Below are positions 29,374 to 38,176 of a DNA stretch of 64,000 nucleotides, in pieces. A program made the translations under genes and the position numbers. The stretch is from positions 186,001-250,000 of IMG/VR virus record IMGVR_UViG_3300023174_000044; one strand, written 5' to 3'. Within the stretch, counting starts at the first letter, position 1. Every line of letters begins with the position of its first letter. The stretch comes from a virus. Below the pieces are notes generated by a model. It had not been told where the DNA came from, did no database searches, and saw nothing but the letters and a program-made list of their open reading frames with translations.

Positions 29374-30030
29374 TTACTTTCCTAATAATGTATCAACTTT
29401 AGCTTCAGCGGCGTCTAAACGTGCTTCAATAGCATCTAGTGCTGAATTTGAAGGAATAGCAACTGCTTCAACAACTTGTTGAACTACTTCAGGAGCAACA
29501 GCTTCAACACCTGTTGCGGCAGCAATAACTTCGGCAACTGCTTCAGCAACTTGTTGTGCTACTTCGGCGGCCGGAGCTGGCATGTCAGCCACTGCTTGCA
29601 TGATAGCTTCTGTGATTGCAATCGGGTCAACTACAACCTCTGGGTCGGCGGCGACGACTGCTTGAACTGCGGCTGAAATGATGTCAGCAACTTCTTCATG
29701 AGCAACTGCTTCTGATTCAACTTGTGCTGTAATAACGTCAGCAACAATGTCAGCGGCTTCTGCGTGGTCAGCACTTGGAGAAAGTGCAACTACTTCTGCA
29801 ACTGCGCTTTGAATGCTTTCAACTGCTTGTGCCGCTGCCGCAACAATAGCGTCAACGTGTTCTTGAGTTTTTACAGCAATTAATTGCTCTACTTGAACTT
29901 CAACAACGGATAATCTTGCGTCTAGTTCTTCAATACTAGTAGCACCGTCTGTATTAACTGTTGTACCGGTTAAATTTGCTAATTTGGCTTCTACGGCTAC
30001 TAATCTTGTAGCTAAATCATCTAATCTCAT
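29374..30030 (-). CDS. Low-complexity Ala/Val/Glu coiled-coil protein, 218 aa
   Basis: Heptad-rich ends (LATRLVAVEAKLANLTG; LDAIEARLDAAEAKVDTLLG) frame a middle made of repeating VAEVV/AQQVAEAVAEVI units. Very acidic and almost free of aromatic residues. Probably an extended trimeric or tetrameric coiled coil, such as a virion fibre or scaffold. GGAGAAACCC precedes the ATG. No catalytic motif. Confidence 0.65.
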   Translation of the reverse strand: MRLDDLATRLVAVEAKLANLTGTTVNTDGATSIEELDARLSVVEVQVEQLIAVKTQEHVDAIVAAAAQAVESIQSAVAEVVALSPSADHAEAADIVADVITAQVESEAVAHEEVADIISAAVQAVVAADPEVVVDPIAITEAIMQAVADMPAPAAEVAQQVAEAVAEVIAAATGVEAVAPEVVQQVVEAVAIPSNSALDAIEARLDAAEAKVDTLLGK

Positions 30031-30113
30031 GGGTTTCTCCTTGTGGGGTTAGTTTGTGTGCCACCATGACACATAATTATTTAACAGATATTATGTGACA
30101 GTGATGTTACAAA

Positions 30114-30836
30114 TCACGACCAATATTTAGATGAGTCCAAACTATCCCAATATTTTTTATTGTTGCGATTTGCAAAGTTCTTGACAAGATACTTGGCCAT
30201 GCCCATGTATCCCATTTTCTTAAACCTGCGCGAATCTTGGCCAAAGTGGTGTCGAACAATTCGAAACTTTCTAGGGCTGTATTTCCTAGATAAAAAGTAA
30301 TCTTCCGACGTTGAAAACTGTTCAGGAAATCCTCCAAACTCCTCAAAACGATCTCTGCGGGTCAGCATGAATGCTCCCACAGCAAATGGACTAATGTATT
30401 TCAACACATGATTGATTAGGTTAAATGCTGTGAACCCAATCTTGGCACGTAGGTCCTTGTCATAGCATTTAATATTGAGTCCAATAAGATCTAAATTTTT
30501 ACGCTCAATTAAATTAACTGCATCACGTATAACCGTAGGTTTAAAGAAGCGAACATCAGCATCAATAAACAAGATGTAAGGTGTAGTTACCAGTCGTGCT
30601 CCACAATTTTTAGCAAAGGAAACAGGCCCACCATCTATGATTTCTACATTCAAATTGCCCTTTGTTGCTTGGATAACTTCACGGGTATTGTCAGTTGAGC
30701 AGTCTGCAATAATAATTCTAGTGCTACCTATCATTTGATTGCGCAGATGTGTTAGAAGATAGGAAATATAGTTTTCCTCATTCTTACAAGGAATCACAAT
30801 AGTAATTTTATCACTGAATTTTATTGTTTCTTGCAT
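30114..30836 (-). CDS. Family 2 glycosyltransferase, 240 aa
   Basis: GT-A fold markers: ITIVIPCKNEENYISYLLTH at the N-terminus, ADCSTDNT (nucleotide-sugar), FIDADV (DxD-type metal site, about residues 88-93) and SEDYFLSRK (acceptor/base region). No long membrane segment. It transfers a sugar from a nucleotide donor. Next to the LpxH-like and desaturase genes it suggests changes to lipopolysaccharide or another surface glycan. AAGGTGGTAGCAG precedes the ATG. Confidence 0.8.
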   Translation of the reverse strand: MQETIKFSDKITIVIPCKNEENYISYLLTHLRNQMIGSTRIIIADCSTDNTREVIQATKGNLNVEIIDGGPVSFAKNCGARLVTTPYILFIDADVRFFKPTVIRDAVNLIERKNLDLIGLNIKCYDKDLRAKIGFTAFNLINHVLKYISPFAVGAFMLTRRDRFEEFGGFPEQFSTSEDYFLSRKYSPRKFRIVRHHFGQDSRRFKKMGYMGMAKYLVKNFANRNNKKYWDSLDSSKYWS

Positions 30837-30875
30837 TCTGCTACCACCTTAAAATTGTCAAACTTCAGTTTGTAC

Positions 30876-31739
30876 TTAATTGTATTTAATGTCTGCAGGC
30901 AAGAGTGTTGATCCAGGAAAGTCAATTCTATCCGTCCCGGAACGTCCTGAGGATTGTTTACGTGAACTGCCAGTATTATCAGTATCCACACGGTCTTTCT
31001 CCTTGGTCCATGTAACTATTTCCCATGTACCATCGTGGTGTTCTACCAGTGCTGTACAACTTTCAACCCAGTCGCCATCATTCATATACGCAACACCATC
31101 TATGGTTTTTATTTCAGCGTGATGTATGTGTCCACAGATCACACCGTCAAACCCACGCTTCTTGCAGTAAGCGGCAAGATTCTGTTCAAATTTGAATATA
31201 AAGTCTACGGCTTTTTTTACTTTGTGTTTAAGATACTTACTAAGACTAAAGTACCCAAAACCCATGCGATGACGGATCCAATTGAATTTGCTATTAAGCG
31301 ATAAAATAATGTCATATGCTTTGTCTCCTAAAAATGCTAGCCATGGTGCCAGTCTGGTAATGCCATCAAACAGGTCACCGTGTGTGACTAGATAGTGCTT
31401 GCCGTTGGCACCTATATGTTCGATTTGATTGTGTATTTCTACATGACCAAAACTAAAACCATACGGTATCATGGGTCTTAGAAACTCATCGTGGTTGCCT
31501 GCTATATAAACAACACGGGTGCCACGCTTGGCATGACCCAGAACTCTTCGTACTACATTGGTGTGGCTTTGCTTCCAACGCCATTTGTTTTGTTGTATGC
31601 GCCAGGCATCAATGATATCCCCTACCAAATATAATGTGTCGCAGGAATTGTGTTTGAGAAAGTTGTTTAACTTATCCGCTTGACAGTCTTTGGTACCAAG
31701 ATGAACATCGCTGACAAAGATACTGCGGTATGTCTTCAT
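30876..31739 (-). CDS. LpxH-like metallophosphoesterase, 287 aa
   Basis: Five metallophosphoesterase motifs in order: SDVHLG, GDIID, GNHDE, THGD and GHIHHAE. With the KWRWKQSH insertion this matches UDP-2,3-diacylglucosamine diphosphatase (LpxH/LpxH2), which makes lipid X in lipid A synthesis. It is longer than E. coli LpxH (240) because of a charged C-tail. A phage copy could push or divert lipid A synthesis. Neighbours (GT2, desaturase) support an envelope role. Confidence 0.75.
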   Translation of the reverse strand: MKTYRSIFVSDVHLGTKDCQADKLNNFLKHNSCDTLYLVGDIIDAWRIQQNKWRWKQSHTNVVRRVLGHAKRGTRVVYIAGNHDEFLRPMIPYGFSFGHVEIHNQIEHIGANGKHYLVTHGDLFDGITRLAPWLAFLGDKAYDIILSLNSKFNWIRHRMGFGYFSLSKYLKHKVKKAVDFIFKFEQNLAAYCKKRGFDGVICGHIHHAEIKTIDGVAYMNDGDWVESCTALVEHHDGTWEIVTWTKEKDRVDTDNTGSSRKQSSGRSGTDRIDFPGSTLLPADIKYN

Positions 31740-31790
31740 CTATTATTTAAGATAAAGACTAACAAAGATCATTACAATTTTATTACAAAA

Positions 31791-32501
31791 TCATACTCTT
31801 GTTGATATTTTAGCCAACTTTAAAAAGCCAAATAATTTAAGATACATCCATCCAACGTCAAATTCAAACCAGCGTCGACTCAGACGAGGATTGCCTGGAT
31901 CAAGGTGATGGTTATTGTGTAGTTCTTCACCACCAATGACAATTCCCCAAGGACTGAAGTTACGACTATGATCTTTGGTTACGCCATTTCTGTACCCTAT
32001 CCAATGCCCAACACCGTTGACAACACCTGCGGCCCAGAATGGAATCCATAACATCTGAACTCCCCACACTACAAATCCCCACCAGCTGAAACAAAGTAAA
32101 TTTATGCCCAATAGCAAAGTAATTCCTAAACGACTGTGTGCGGAATATATGTTGTGTTCTATCCAATCATCCGGGGTTCCAACACCATAGGCATTGACCA
32201 TGTTTGTATCTTTGCTTGCTGAATGATATAATCCTGCTCCTTTGAATAACACATGCCAGAATCCATAAACATGCGGAGAGTGAGGATCGCCTTCTGCATC
32301 ACTATGTCTGTGATGTTTGCGATGTATTGCTACCCACTGTTTGGTAACCATGCCTGTTGTCAACCATAACCAGGCTCGCATAAAATGTTCAAGTATCGGA
32401 TTGAATTCTATTCCCCGATGCGCTTGGCCACGATGTAAAAATAAAGTAACACATACTATGGTAATATGTGTCGCTGTCAATGTGTATATTAGTGCTATCA
32501 T
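31791..32501 (-). CDS. Fatty acid desaturase, 236 aa
   Basis: Three histidine boxes: HRGQAHR, HRKHHRH and ELHNNHH, with four hydrophobic spans. This is the membrane di-iron desaturase/stearoyl-CoA type. It adds a double bond to acyl chains and could make the membrane more fluid during infection. The ATG at 32501 is preferred to a GTG at 32540 because a terminator hairpin covers 32521-32544. The gene is unusual in a phage. Confidence 0.8.
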   Translation of the reverse strand: MIALIYTLTATHITIVCVTLFLHRGQAHRGIEFNPILEHFMRAWLWLTTGMVTKQWVAIHRKHHRHSDAEGDPHSPHVYGFWHVLFKGAGLYHSASKDTNMVNAYGVGTPDDWIEHNIYSAHSRLGITLLLGINLLCFSWWGFVVWGVQMLWIPFWAAGVVNGVGHWIGYRNGVTKDHSRNFSPWGIVIGGEELHNNHHLDPGNPRLSRRWFEFDVGWMYLKLFGFLKLAKISTRV

Positions 32502-32520
32502 GTAGTATATAGCTGACAAA

Positions 32521-32544
32521 AATAGTGCTACATATAGCACTATT
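32521..32544 (-). terminator. Rho-independent terminator
   Basis: aatagtgcta (32521-32530) and tagcactatt (32535-32544) form a perfect 10-bp stem with a 4-nt loop; the minus strand continues TTTTTG. It ends the amidinotransferase/membrane gene transcript and separates it from the desaturase. Confidence 0.85.
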
Positions 32545-32555
32545 ACTACAAGGGA

Positions 32556-32843
32556 CTAAGCAAGCATCCTAATCAGGCCAATACTGTCAATGGTGGTTAG
32601 CAATAGGTAGTTAGCCAACATGCCAAATGATTTCCTAGTATAAGCAGCCCAAGCATAGAGAGCGCAGCCAGCAATCCAAATAGGGTACAGAATAAGTAGA
32701 GGCGGAGTTGGGACTGTTGTTGCCATAGTAATGGAACAGCCAATGCTAATAGCCCAAGCGAGCAACTCAATAACAAAACGAATTCTATTAGACTTAAAGT
32801 CATCTTGTATCCAATCAAATGTAGGTTTTAAAAGTTCATTCAT
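32556..32843 (-). CDS. Conserved three-span phage membrane protein, 95 aa
   Basis: MNELLKPTFDWIQDDFKSNR then LLAWAISIGCSITMATTVPT and YAWAAYTRKSFGMLANYLLL. This WAISIGCS.TMA...P.PP...YP.WI.GC...AWAAYTR.SFGMLANYLLL pattern is a conserved T4-like cyanophage inner-membrane protein. Role unknown. A 5' fragment of the same gene lies in the scar ORF at 33891-33977. Confidence 0.8.
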   Translation of the reverse strand: MNELLKPTFDWIQDDFKSNRIRFVIELLAWAISIGCSITMATTVPTPPLLILYPIWIAGCALYAWAAYTRKSFGMLANYLLLTTIDSIGLIRMLA

Positions 32844-33898
32844 GATTTGTTGGGGAAAAAATCCTGCATCACACCTTCTCTGTGCAGGTCAAGTGTTACA
32901 CAATGTATGCCACCGTCCCAAAAATATCTATGTCTAAACGGCACAATGTGAGGAGTAATACCATATCTATCCAAGGCATCAAACACTTGTTTGTTGTAGT
33001 TAAACACCATGACATTCTTGGGATCAATAATCAACATGTTGACATCAAACACAGTTTCTTCTACGTATCCTGTCCAATGTCCCAGCCAGGTTTCAATAGT
33101 TTCAATTACATCATTGTCGTATTCAAAACCTGGGATCCACCACTTGCCGCGATTTTTTTGTTTTAAATCTAAAAATGGTTTAACCTTGCTCCAACTTTGG
33201 TCTTGAAGATACACCACTTCCCATCCAGGAAAAGTTTTTTCATAAGTGGGGATGTCACACAAACTAATAATCAATCCAGGACAAACAGGGCAGAATACGC
33301 CATCGGCATGACCACCAGTTTTAACTATATGATTTCTTGTATGTAAAAAATTTTCATTAATTTCTTTTTCAAGATTTCTTACTTGATCTATATTGGGCAT
33401 TGTTCCAAAATATAAATCTTTTCCTATCCTAGATATCATTGCACCATTGATAGTTGGGTGATTACTTATTTTAATTTGATTGCCCTGAGATTGTACATGT
33501 TTTACAATATCTCCATAACAGTCTTGCATGGTGGCAGTTAGCTGACTGCTATTCCACGTGCTGATATTTGTGTTAGAACCGAGAAACATTTCTGAATCTG
33601 GCTTAGATGTATAAAAATCTTCTCCAGCCATGATCATAATATCCCTCGGACACATTGGTGGTGGAATATATCTTTCGCCTAATATTTTTTCTGTAGGAAA
33701 ATTAGGCCTTAGTATCTCTACTCCAAATTCTTGCAATTTTTCGATTATGTGCTGGTAATCTTCTTCTGTTTCGGTGGCTATTTTTTCCATGAGTTTACGC
33801 ACATGTGTTACCTTAATCCATGAATAAAATTCAGGTGGGTAGCTACGACCTACTACACAAACTTTCAAAGGATCCCAGTGTTGGTACACACTATACAT
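32840..33898 (-). CDS. Amidinotransferase-family protein, copy 2, 352 aa
   Basis: PENTEIN fold of glycine/inosamine amidinotransferases and arginine deiminases. Start MYSVYQHWDPLKVCVVGRSY, CPRD near residue 85, GGHADG near residue 200 (His), and the nucleophile Cys333 in GGIHCVTLDLHREG. Such enzymes move an amidino group from arginine to an amine or hydrolyse it. The paralogue at 33974-35113 is a tandem duplicate. Overlaps the membrane gene by four bases (ATGA). Confidence 0.8.
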   Translation of the reverse strand: MYSVYQHWDPLKVCVVGRSYPPEFYSWIKVTHVRKLMEKIATETEEDYQHIIEKLQEFGVEILRPNFPTEKILGERYIPPPMCPRDIMIMAGEDFYTSKPDSEMFLGSNTNISTWNSSQLTATMQDCYGDIVKHVQSQGNQIKISNHPTINGAMISRIGKDLYFGTMPNIDQVRNLEKEINENFLHTRNHIVKTGGHADGVFCPVCPGLIISLCDIPTYEKTFPGWEVVYLQDQSWSKVKPFLDLKQKNRGKWWIPGFEYDNDVIETIETWLGHWTGYVEETVFDVNMLIIDPKNVMVFNYNKQVFDALDRYGITPHIVPFRHRYFWDGGIHCVTLDLHREGVMQDFFPNKS

Positions 33899-33977
33899 TT
33901 ACATGTCTTTCATAAACCTGTTCACTGTTAAAGTTATCTTGAATACATTCAGGTGTGGGCTTTAGTAGTTCATTCAT
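33891..33977 (-). pseudogene. Chimeric duplication-scar ORF, 28 aa
   Basis: MNELLKPTPECIQDNFNSEQ followed by VYERHVNV. The first 16 residues copy the start of the 95-aa membrane gene (MNELLKPTFDWIQDDF); the last 11 equal the end of the UV endonuclease (SEQVYERHVNV). It lies between two amidinotransferase copies and keeps the same ATGA-type overlaps at both ends. It is a remnant of the tandem duplication, and is probably still translated as a coupling peptide. Confidence 0.8.
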
Positions 33978-35113
33978 TTTTTATTTGGAAAAAAGTCTTG
34001 CATCACACCTTCTCTGTGTAGATCAAGTGTTACACAGTGGATGCCGCCGTCCCAGAAATATCTGTGTCTAAAATTAATAACGTGTGGAGTAATTCCATAT
34101 CTACTTAGTGCTTCAAACACGCGATCGTTGTAATTGAACACAATGACATTTTTTGGATCAATAATCAGCATGTTGACGTCAAACACAGTTTCCTCAACAT
34201 ACCCGGTCCAATGTCCTAGCCAATTTTCTACAACATCAACCACATTCTGATCGTATTCAAAACCCGGTATCCACCATTTACCGTTGTTTTTGGCTTTTAA
34301 ATCTTTGAATGGTTTAATGTGGTCCCAACTCTGTCCTGGGAGATAAACAACTTCCCAGCCTGGAAAAGTTTCTGCATAAGTTGGTACATCTTTTAAACTA
34401 ATAATTAGTCCAGGACAAACCGGACAGTAAACAGCATCTCCGTGACCACCGGTATTGATAACATGTGTACGATTATTTGGAAACTCTTGGTTGACCACTT
34501 GTTTGATCTTGTTCTGATCGTCAGTGTACGATTCTGTGGCAAAGTATAAGTCTTTACCAATTCGAGATGCCATCATTCCTTGCACACAGGGATGAGGACT
34601 GGTCTTTATTATATTACCCTGTGATCGAATACGATCAAATATTTTTTTATAAGGGGAGTGATGACGAAATACTTCTTCTTTGCTTGCATCAAGCCAATTG
34701 TGTACTTCAAGGCATTCCTGTTGTACATGACTTGGTAAATCAGTGATGTCTACTGATTTTTCTGGCCAGCTTGGATCTTTAACTACGTTATAGAATTCTT
34801 CCCACTGATTTTTTGGTCTATAAAATGTCTCACCAATCATAACCATAATGTCTCTGGGTTGCAGAGGAGGAGGTGTAAAAGGAGTCCTTGTCTGATTAAA
34901 CCATTCTACAGGAATCTCAGGACGCAATACCTCTACACCAAAAGTTTCTAGCACCGTTGCAATTTTTTGCAGATCTTCTTCTGTTTCAATGGCAATACGC
35001 TCAAACAGTCTGCGCACATGTGGGACTTTGATCCAGTTATAGAACTCAGGTGGGTAGCTACGACCTACTACACAAACTTTTAATGGGTCCCAGTGTTGGT
35101 ACACACTATACAT
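33974..35113 (-). CDS. Amidinotransferase-family protein, copy 1, 379 aa
   Basis: Same motifs as copy 2: VVGRSYPPEFYNWIKVPHVR near the start, QPRD near residue 100, TGGHGDAVYCPVCPG (His), and nucleophile Cys360 in GGIHCVTLDLHREG. The extra 27 residues form an insertion near 105-150. The start overlaps the uvdE stop. The two copies differ by many substitutions, so the duplication is not very recent or is under divergent selection. Confidence 0.8.
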   Translation of the reverse strand: MYSVYQHWDPLKVCVVGRSYPPEFYNWIKVPHVRRLFERIAIETEEDLQKIATVLETFGVEVLRPEIPVEWFNQTRTPFTPPPLQPRDIMVMIGETFYRPKNQWEEFYNVVKDPSWPEKSVDITDLPSHVQQECLEVHNWLDASKEEVFRHHSPYKKIFDRIRSQGNIIKTSPHPCVQGMMASRIGKDLYFATESYTDDQNKIKQVVNQEFPNNRTHVINTGGHGDAVYCPVCPGLIISLKDVPTYAETFPGWEVVYLPGQSWDHIKPFKDLKAKNNGKWWIPGFEYDQNVVDVVENWLGHWTGYVEETVFDVNMLIIDPKNVIVFNYNDRVFEALSRYGITPHVINFRHRYFWDGGIHCVTLDLHREGVMQDFFPNKK

Positions 35114-36125
35114 TTACATGTCTTTCATAAACCTGTTCACTAGCCAGGTTCTTGCCTTTGGCTTCGCATTGAATATCAAATGTATCAGCAAAGGTCAATG
35201 CCCAATCGGTCACAGCGTCGTTCCAATAGAAGTCACTGTGTGCCCGGAGTTTCTGTTTCTTATAACCTCTAGCAAGAAGTTTATCAAGATCGGGTCTAGT
35301 TCCTCGGTCATGGTCAACCAAAAGGTCCTCGCGACTAACACTATAATGAAGTGCAGGACGAGCGCCGCGCCAAGAGTCAATAACCCGCTTGACACGATCG
35401 TCCTGCGCGGTAATGTACTCTCCCGAGTTAATCCAGTGGTGGTGTAGGTCCAATACAAGAGCCACATGCTGAGCCACAGCCAAAGTAGTGTCAAGTCCAT
35501 TTGTCATCTCATCATTCTCGATGGTAATTAAGTTTCTTGCTTCGGGGCTGAGCCTACTCAGAGTCTGCAAGAATTTAGCGGCACCACCTTTACCGCTCAA
35601 GTGTACGTTGATCTTGAACCCGTTGTCATGCCATGTGTTACCATAGCCCATCCACCGTGCCATATCAGCGTGGTATTCAAATTCCAGGATTGAACGTTCT
35701 ACAATTTCATCTGCTTCGCTTGCTAGTACACAAAACTGGCCAGGATGGAAACTCAAACGCACACCGTATTTACGTGCGGCTTCGCCTACGGGGGCAAAGA
35801 TCTTTGCACAGTGATCTTGAATTTCTTGCCGTTGCCACCAGGCAATCCATGATGGTTCAGTATAGCCCTGGAGCATTTCGCTACCGAGACGAACCATTCT
35901 ACGTTCAGGGGGTAGTGTGGCTACACGTTCGATCATCCGCACAGCCGCCGATGTATTGTGATTCATGATATCCCATTGGCGTTGGTCTGCTTCGTCCGCA
36001 TGCTCACGAAGCCACCTCATGGTAGTTGATCTGCCGTTTAGGTCACGGTCTTTTGCGTTAACTTTCATACCGCCACATTCTGTGGGGTCATTAAGCCATT
36101 TGCAACAAAATCCAATTCGTCCCAT
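35106..36125 (-). CDS. uvdE: UV damage endonuclease, 339 aa
   Basis: ATG at 36125 follows TAGGAGCCACT. TIM-barrel UvsE/UvdE features: MGRIGFCCKWLND at the start, LSFHPGQFCVLAS, FKINVHLSGKG, NLITIENDEM, LVLDLHHHWIN and the metal ligands in LHYSVSRE and RAHSDFYW. The enzyme nicks DNA 5' to cyclobutane dimers and 6-4 photoproducts, starting light-independent repair. It suits a phage in sunlit water. The stop overlaps the next gene's ATG. Confidence 0.85.
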   Translation of the reverse strand: MGRIGFCCKWLNDPTECGGMKVNAKDRDLNGRSTTMRWLREHADEADQRQWDIMNHNTSAAVRMIERVATLPPERRMVRLGSEMLQGYTEPSWIAWWQRQEIQDHCAKIFAPVGEAARKYGVRLSFHPGQFCVLASEADEIVERSILEFEYHADMARWMGYGNTWHDNGFKINVHLSGKGGAAKFLQTLSRLSPEARNLITIENDEMTNGLDTTLAVAQHVALVLDLHHHWINSGEYITAQDDRVKRVIDSWRGARPALHYSVSREDLLVDHDRGTRPDLDKLLARGYKKQKLRAHSDFYWNDAVTDWALTFADTFDIQCEAKGKNLASEQVYERHVNV

Positions 36126-36133
36126 AGTGGCTC

Positions 36134-36325
36134 CTACCATTGATGAATAACGTTAACACAAATAAAGAAACATGTGATTATATGTATGATAACCCAAAAT
36201 GTCTTAAGGAAAAGCGCAATTCTAGCTTCACGCAAAGAAAGAATGGGAACATCGGGTCGATCTTCATCTGTCTGGCCCATCAAATGCCCAGTGGCTCTGG
36301 ACCAGATGCGTTCAAGTGAATTCAC
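36134..36325 (-). CDS. Conserved single-span phage protein, 63 aa
   Basis: MNSLERIWSRATGHLMGQTD, then PDVPILSLREARIALFLKTF and WVIIHIITCFFICVNVIHQW. The IWSR..G...G.T.....PD.PIL..REA.IALFLKTFW.I.H..TC pattern is a well conserved T4-like cyanophage membrane protein. Role unknown. It precedes uvdE by eight bases. Confidence 0.75.
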   Translation of the reverse strand: MNSLERIWSRATGHLMGQTDEDRPDVPILSLREARIALFLKTFWVIIHIITCFFICVNVIHQW

Positions 36326-36347
36326 AATAAAATCCTAGTGAGTTTGT

Positions 36348-36902
36348 TTACACTAGTAATTTTAACACATTTGGCATTACATCGCAAGTGAGATTGGATA
36401 ATTTTTTAAAGGATTTGTCAACAGAATTTGGATGATCAACCAAAACCCATTGCGTATCTGGGCTAGCCATAATAATACTATGTATTAGGGCAAAATAATT
36501 GAAGTTTTTATGCTCTTGAAATCTGTCAGAGGTTTTTTCTTTTTCAGATAAATCAAATCCAGCTAATAATACAATATCCGAAATGTTGCTAACTAGGTGT
36601 AATGCCACAACATCTTCTGGGCAGTCTACTTCCTGTGTAAATGTACCTTCGTAGAGTTTAACACCCATTGGTCTTCCTATAGATTGGTAATAGTCTTTAG
36701 GCACATAAAAATTACAAACAGCTTGAAATGCACGTTGAATTAATTCTTGTGCTTTTGTCATGTCGTGACATATAACATTGTCAGTGGAGCATCCACGCCA
36801 GGTCTTCCATGAACCCCAGGTTGGACCTATGCTTTTAATAGAATCAAGGTTAACTGTTGGATCAATTTGATAGCTGTCGGCAAATACCCAATTTATTTTC
36901 AT
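36348..36902 (-). CDS. Conserved T4-type phage protein, 184 aa
   Basis: MKINWVFADSYQIDPTVNLD, then IGPTWGSWKTWRGCSTDNVI and RAFQAVCNFYVPKDYY. The motif set is shared by a conserved protein of T4-like cyanophages that usually lies beside tail fibre genes. Here it follows the fibre gene with a four-base overlap. Possible role in fibre assembly or recognition; unproved. Confidence 0.75.
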   Translation of the reverse strand: MKINWVFADSYQIDPTVNLDSIKSIGPTWGSWKTWRGCSTDNVICHDMTKAQELIQRAFQAVCNFYVPKDYYQSIGRPMGVKLYEGTFTQEVDCPEDVVALHLVSNISDIVLLAGFDLSEKEKTSDRFQEHKNFNYFALIHSIIMASPDTQWVLVDHPNSVDKSFKKLSNLTCDVMPNVLKLLV

Positions 36903-38176
36903 TCAACAGCCTTTAAAGATTGCCAACGAAATGCGCCAATACATACCCAGGCAAACGGAGTGTTGGGTTTTGGATCACTGTTAAACACAATGTCTCCGCG
37001 TGAGCCACTATATCCAGGAACTGTTGGTTCAAATGCAATACGATGTTTGTCAATTCTAATTTTTTTGACAGTGGTCTGACCTTCGGCATCTATATCAATG
37101 CTGGCCTGTCTATTAACACCGATCGACAATCCTTGTTTCCGACCTGTTCCAAAATATGCTTGATCTTTAGAAATTTTGCCCGACAACAACGATACTTCTT
37201 CGTCCCACACACTCAGAGCCATCTCTGGTTGATTGGTATTGATACCCACACGTTTATTGATAACCGCTAGAGTATCAAAGATTTTGGCCTGGCCCAAAAC
37301 AGCAAGTTCTCTAAGAGTGCCAACTTTTTGTAAATTTGATTCAACAATTGTTGGATTAATACTGTCATTTGCAATAAGTGGTTTTCCGTTTAGTGTAACT
37401 TCACTGAAGTCAATTCCCCCAGCCTTGGCAATATCCAATACTTGATTAACTAAATGATTTTTCCATTCATCGTTGGATAGTTCTAGTGTGAGTGACGCAA
37501 TTTTTGTAGCAAGTTCATTCCACGAATTGTTATCGGTGTTGATTTGTCCTTTTACAACAAGATTTTGTACTGTTAATGTGTCATCAACAATGGCATTTTT
37601 AGAAATAAGATTATTTTCTACTATCACAGTATCGTCAGTGACAATTAATTCTAATTTGGTTGATTGATCAATAATGCCTGAAGTTTTAAAATTGGTAATT
37701 AGTCGATCTTGCCAACGAGTAATACCGTTGTCAATTTCATTAACTAACATTTTGTTTAGATCTATTCCGCTGATCTTTTGCAAAAGTTTTAGTGACATTT
37801 GCTTGTGAATAGTATTTTCAATTTTGTTTAACCAAGTAGAATCAACTACTAGATTATCAATTGTAGACTCAACAAAAGTCTGCACAGAATTATCAACTGC
37901 CATTGATATTTTACTAGCATCTATGTATGAATCTAATCCAGGCACATGCCCTTGTTCAAATAATTTAGTAACACTATTTTGTACAGTGGATACCAAATCA
38001 GGAACTGTTGATATATTGCTAAATTTTGCAGTAATCCTATCTTGTACATGTTTTGTAATTTGTTCTTCAATGGCATTGAGCCATTTGCCGTTGCTCATGA
38101 CGGCAGCAACTTGTTCAGCAACTGCTTTTGCTATTTGTTGTTCTACTAACTCTGTTACCGATTTGGTGTCAAGCAT
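36899..38176 (-). CDS. Tail fibre-like protein, 425 aa
   Basis: Long repetitive helix/strand regions with Asn/Asp-rich turns (QRITAKFS..., ISKNAIVDDTLTVQNLVVKG) end in a domain with AKIFDTLAVINKRVGINTNQ and QAYFGTGRKQGLSIGV, as in T4-like long fibre or baseplate-associated trimers. No enzyme motif. Likely a virion fibre or adapter protein. Confidence 0.7.
   Translation of the reverse strand: MLDTKSVTELVEQQIAKAVAEQVAAVMSNGKWLNAIEEQITKHVQDRITAKFSNISTVPDLVSTVQNSVTKLFEQGHVPGLDSYIDASKISMAVDNSVQTFVESTIDNLVVDSTWLNKIENTIHKQMSLKLLQKISGIDLNKMLVNEIDNGITRWQDRLITNFKTSGIIDQSTKLELIVTDDTVIVENNLISKNAIVDDTLTVQNLVVKGQINTDNNSWNELATKIASLTLELSNDEWKNHLVNQVLDIAKAGGIDFSEVTLNGKPLIANDSINPTIVESNLQKVGTLRELAVLGQAKIFDTLAVINKRVGINTNQPEMALSVWDEEVSLLSGKISKDQAYFGTGRKQGLSIGVNRQASIDIDAEGQTTVKKIRIDKHRIAFEPTVPGYSGSRGDIVFNSDPKPNTPFAWVCIGAFRWQSLKAVE

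Noticed and set aside
32502-32540. Extended N-terminus for the desaturase from a GTG at 32540
   Set aside because: The extension runs through a perfect terminator hairpin (32521-32544) with no ribosome site.
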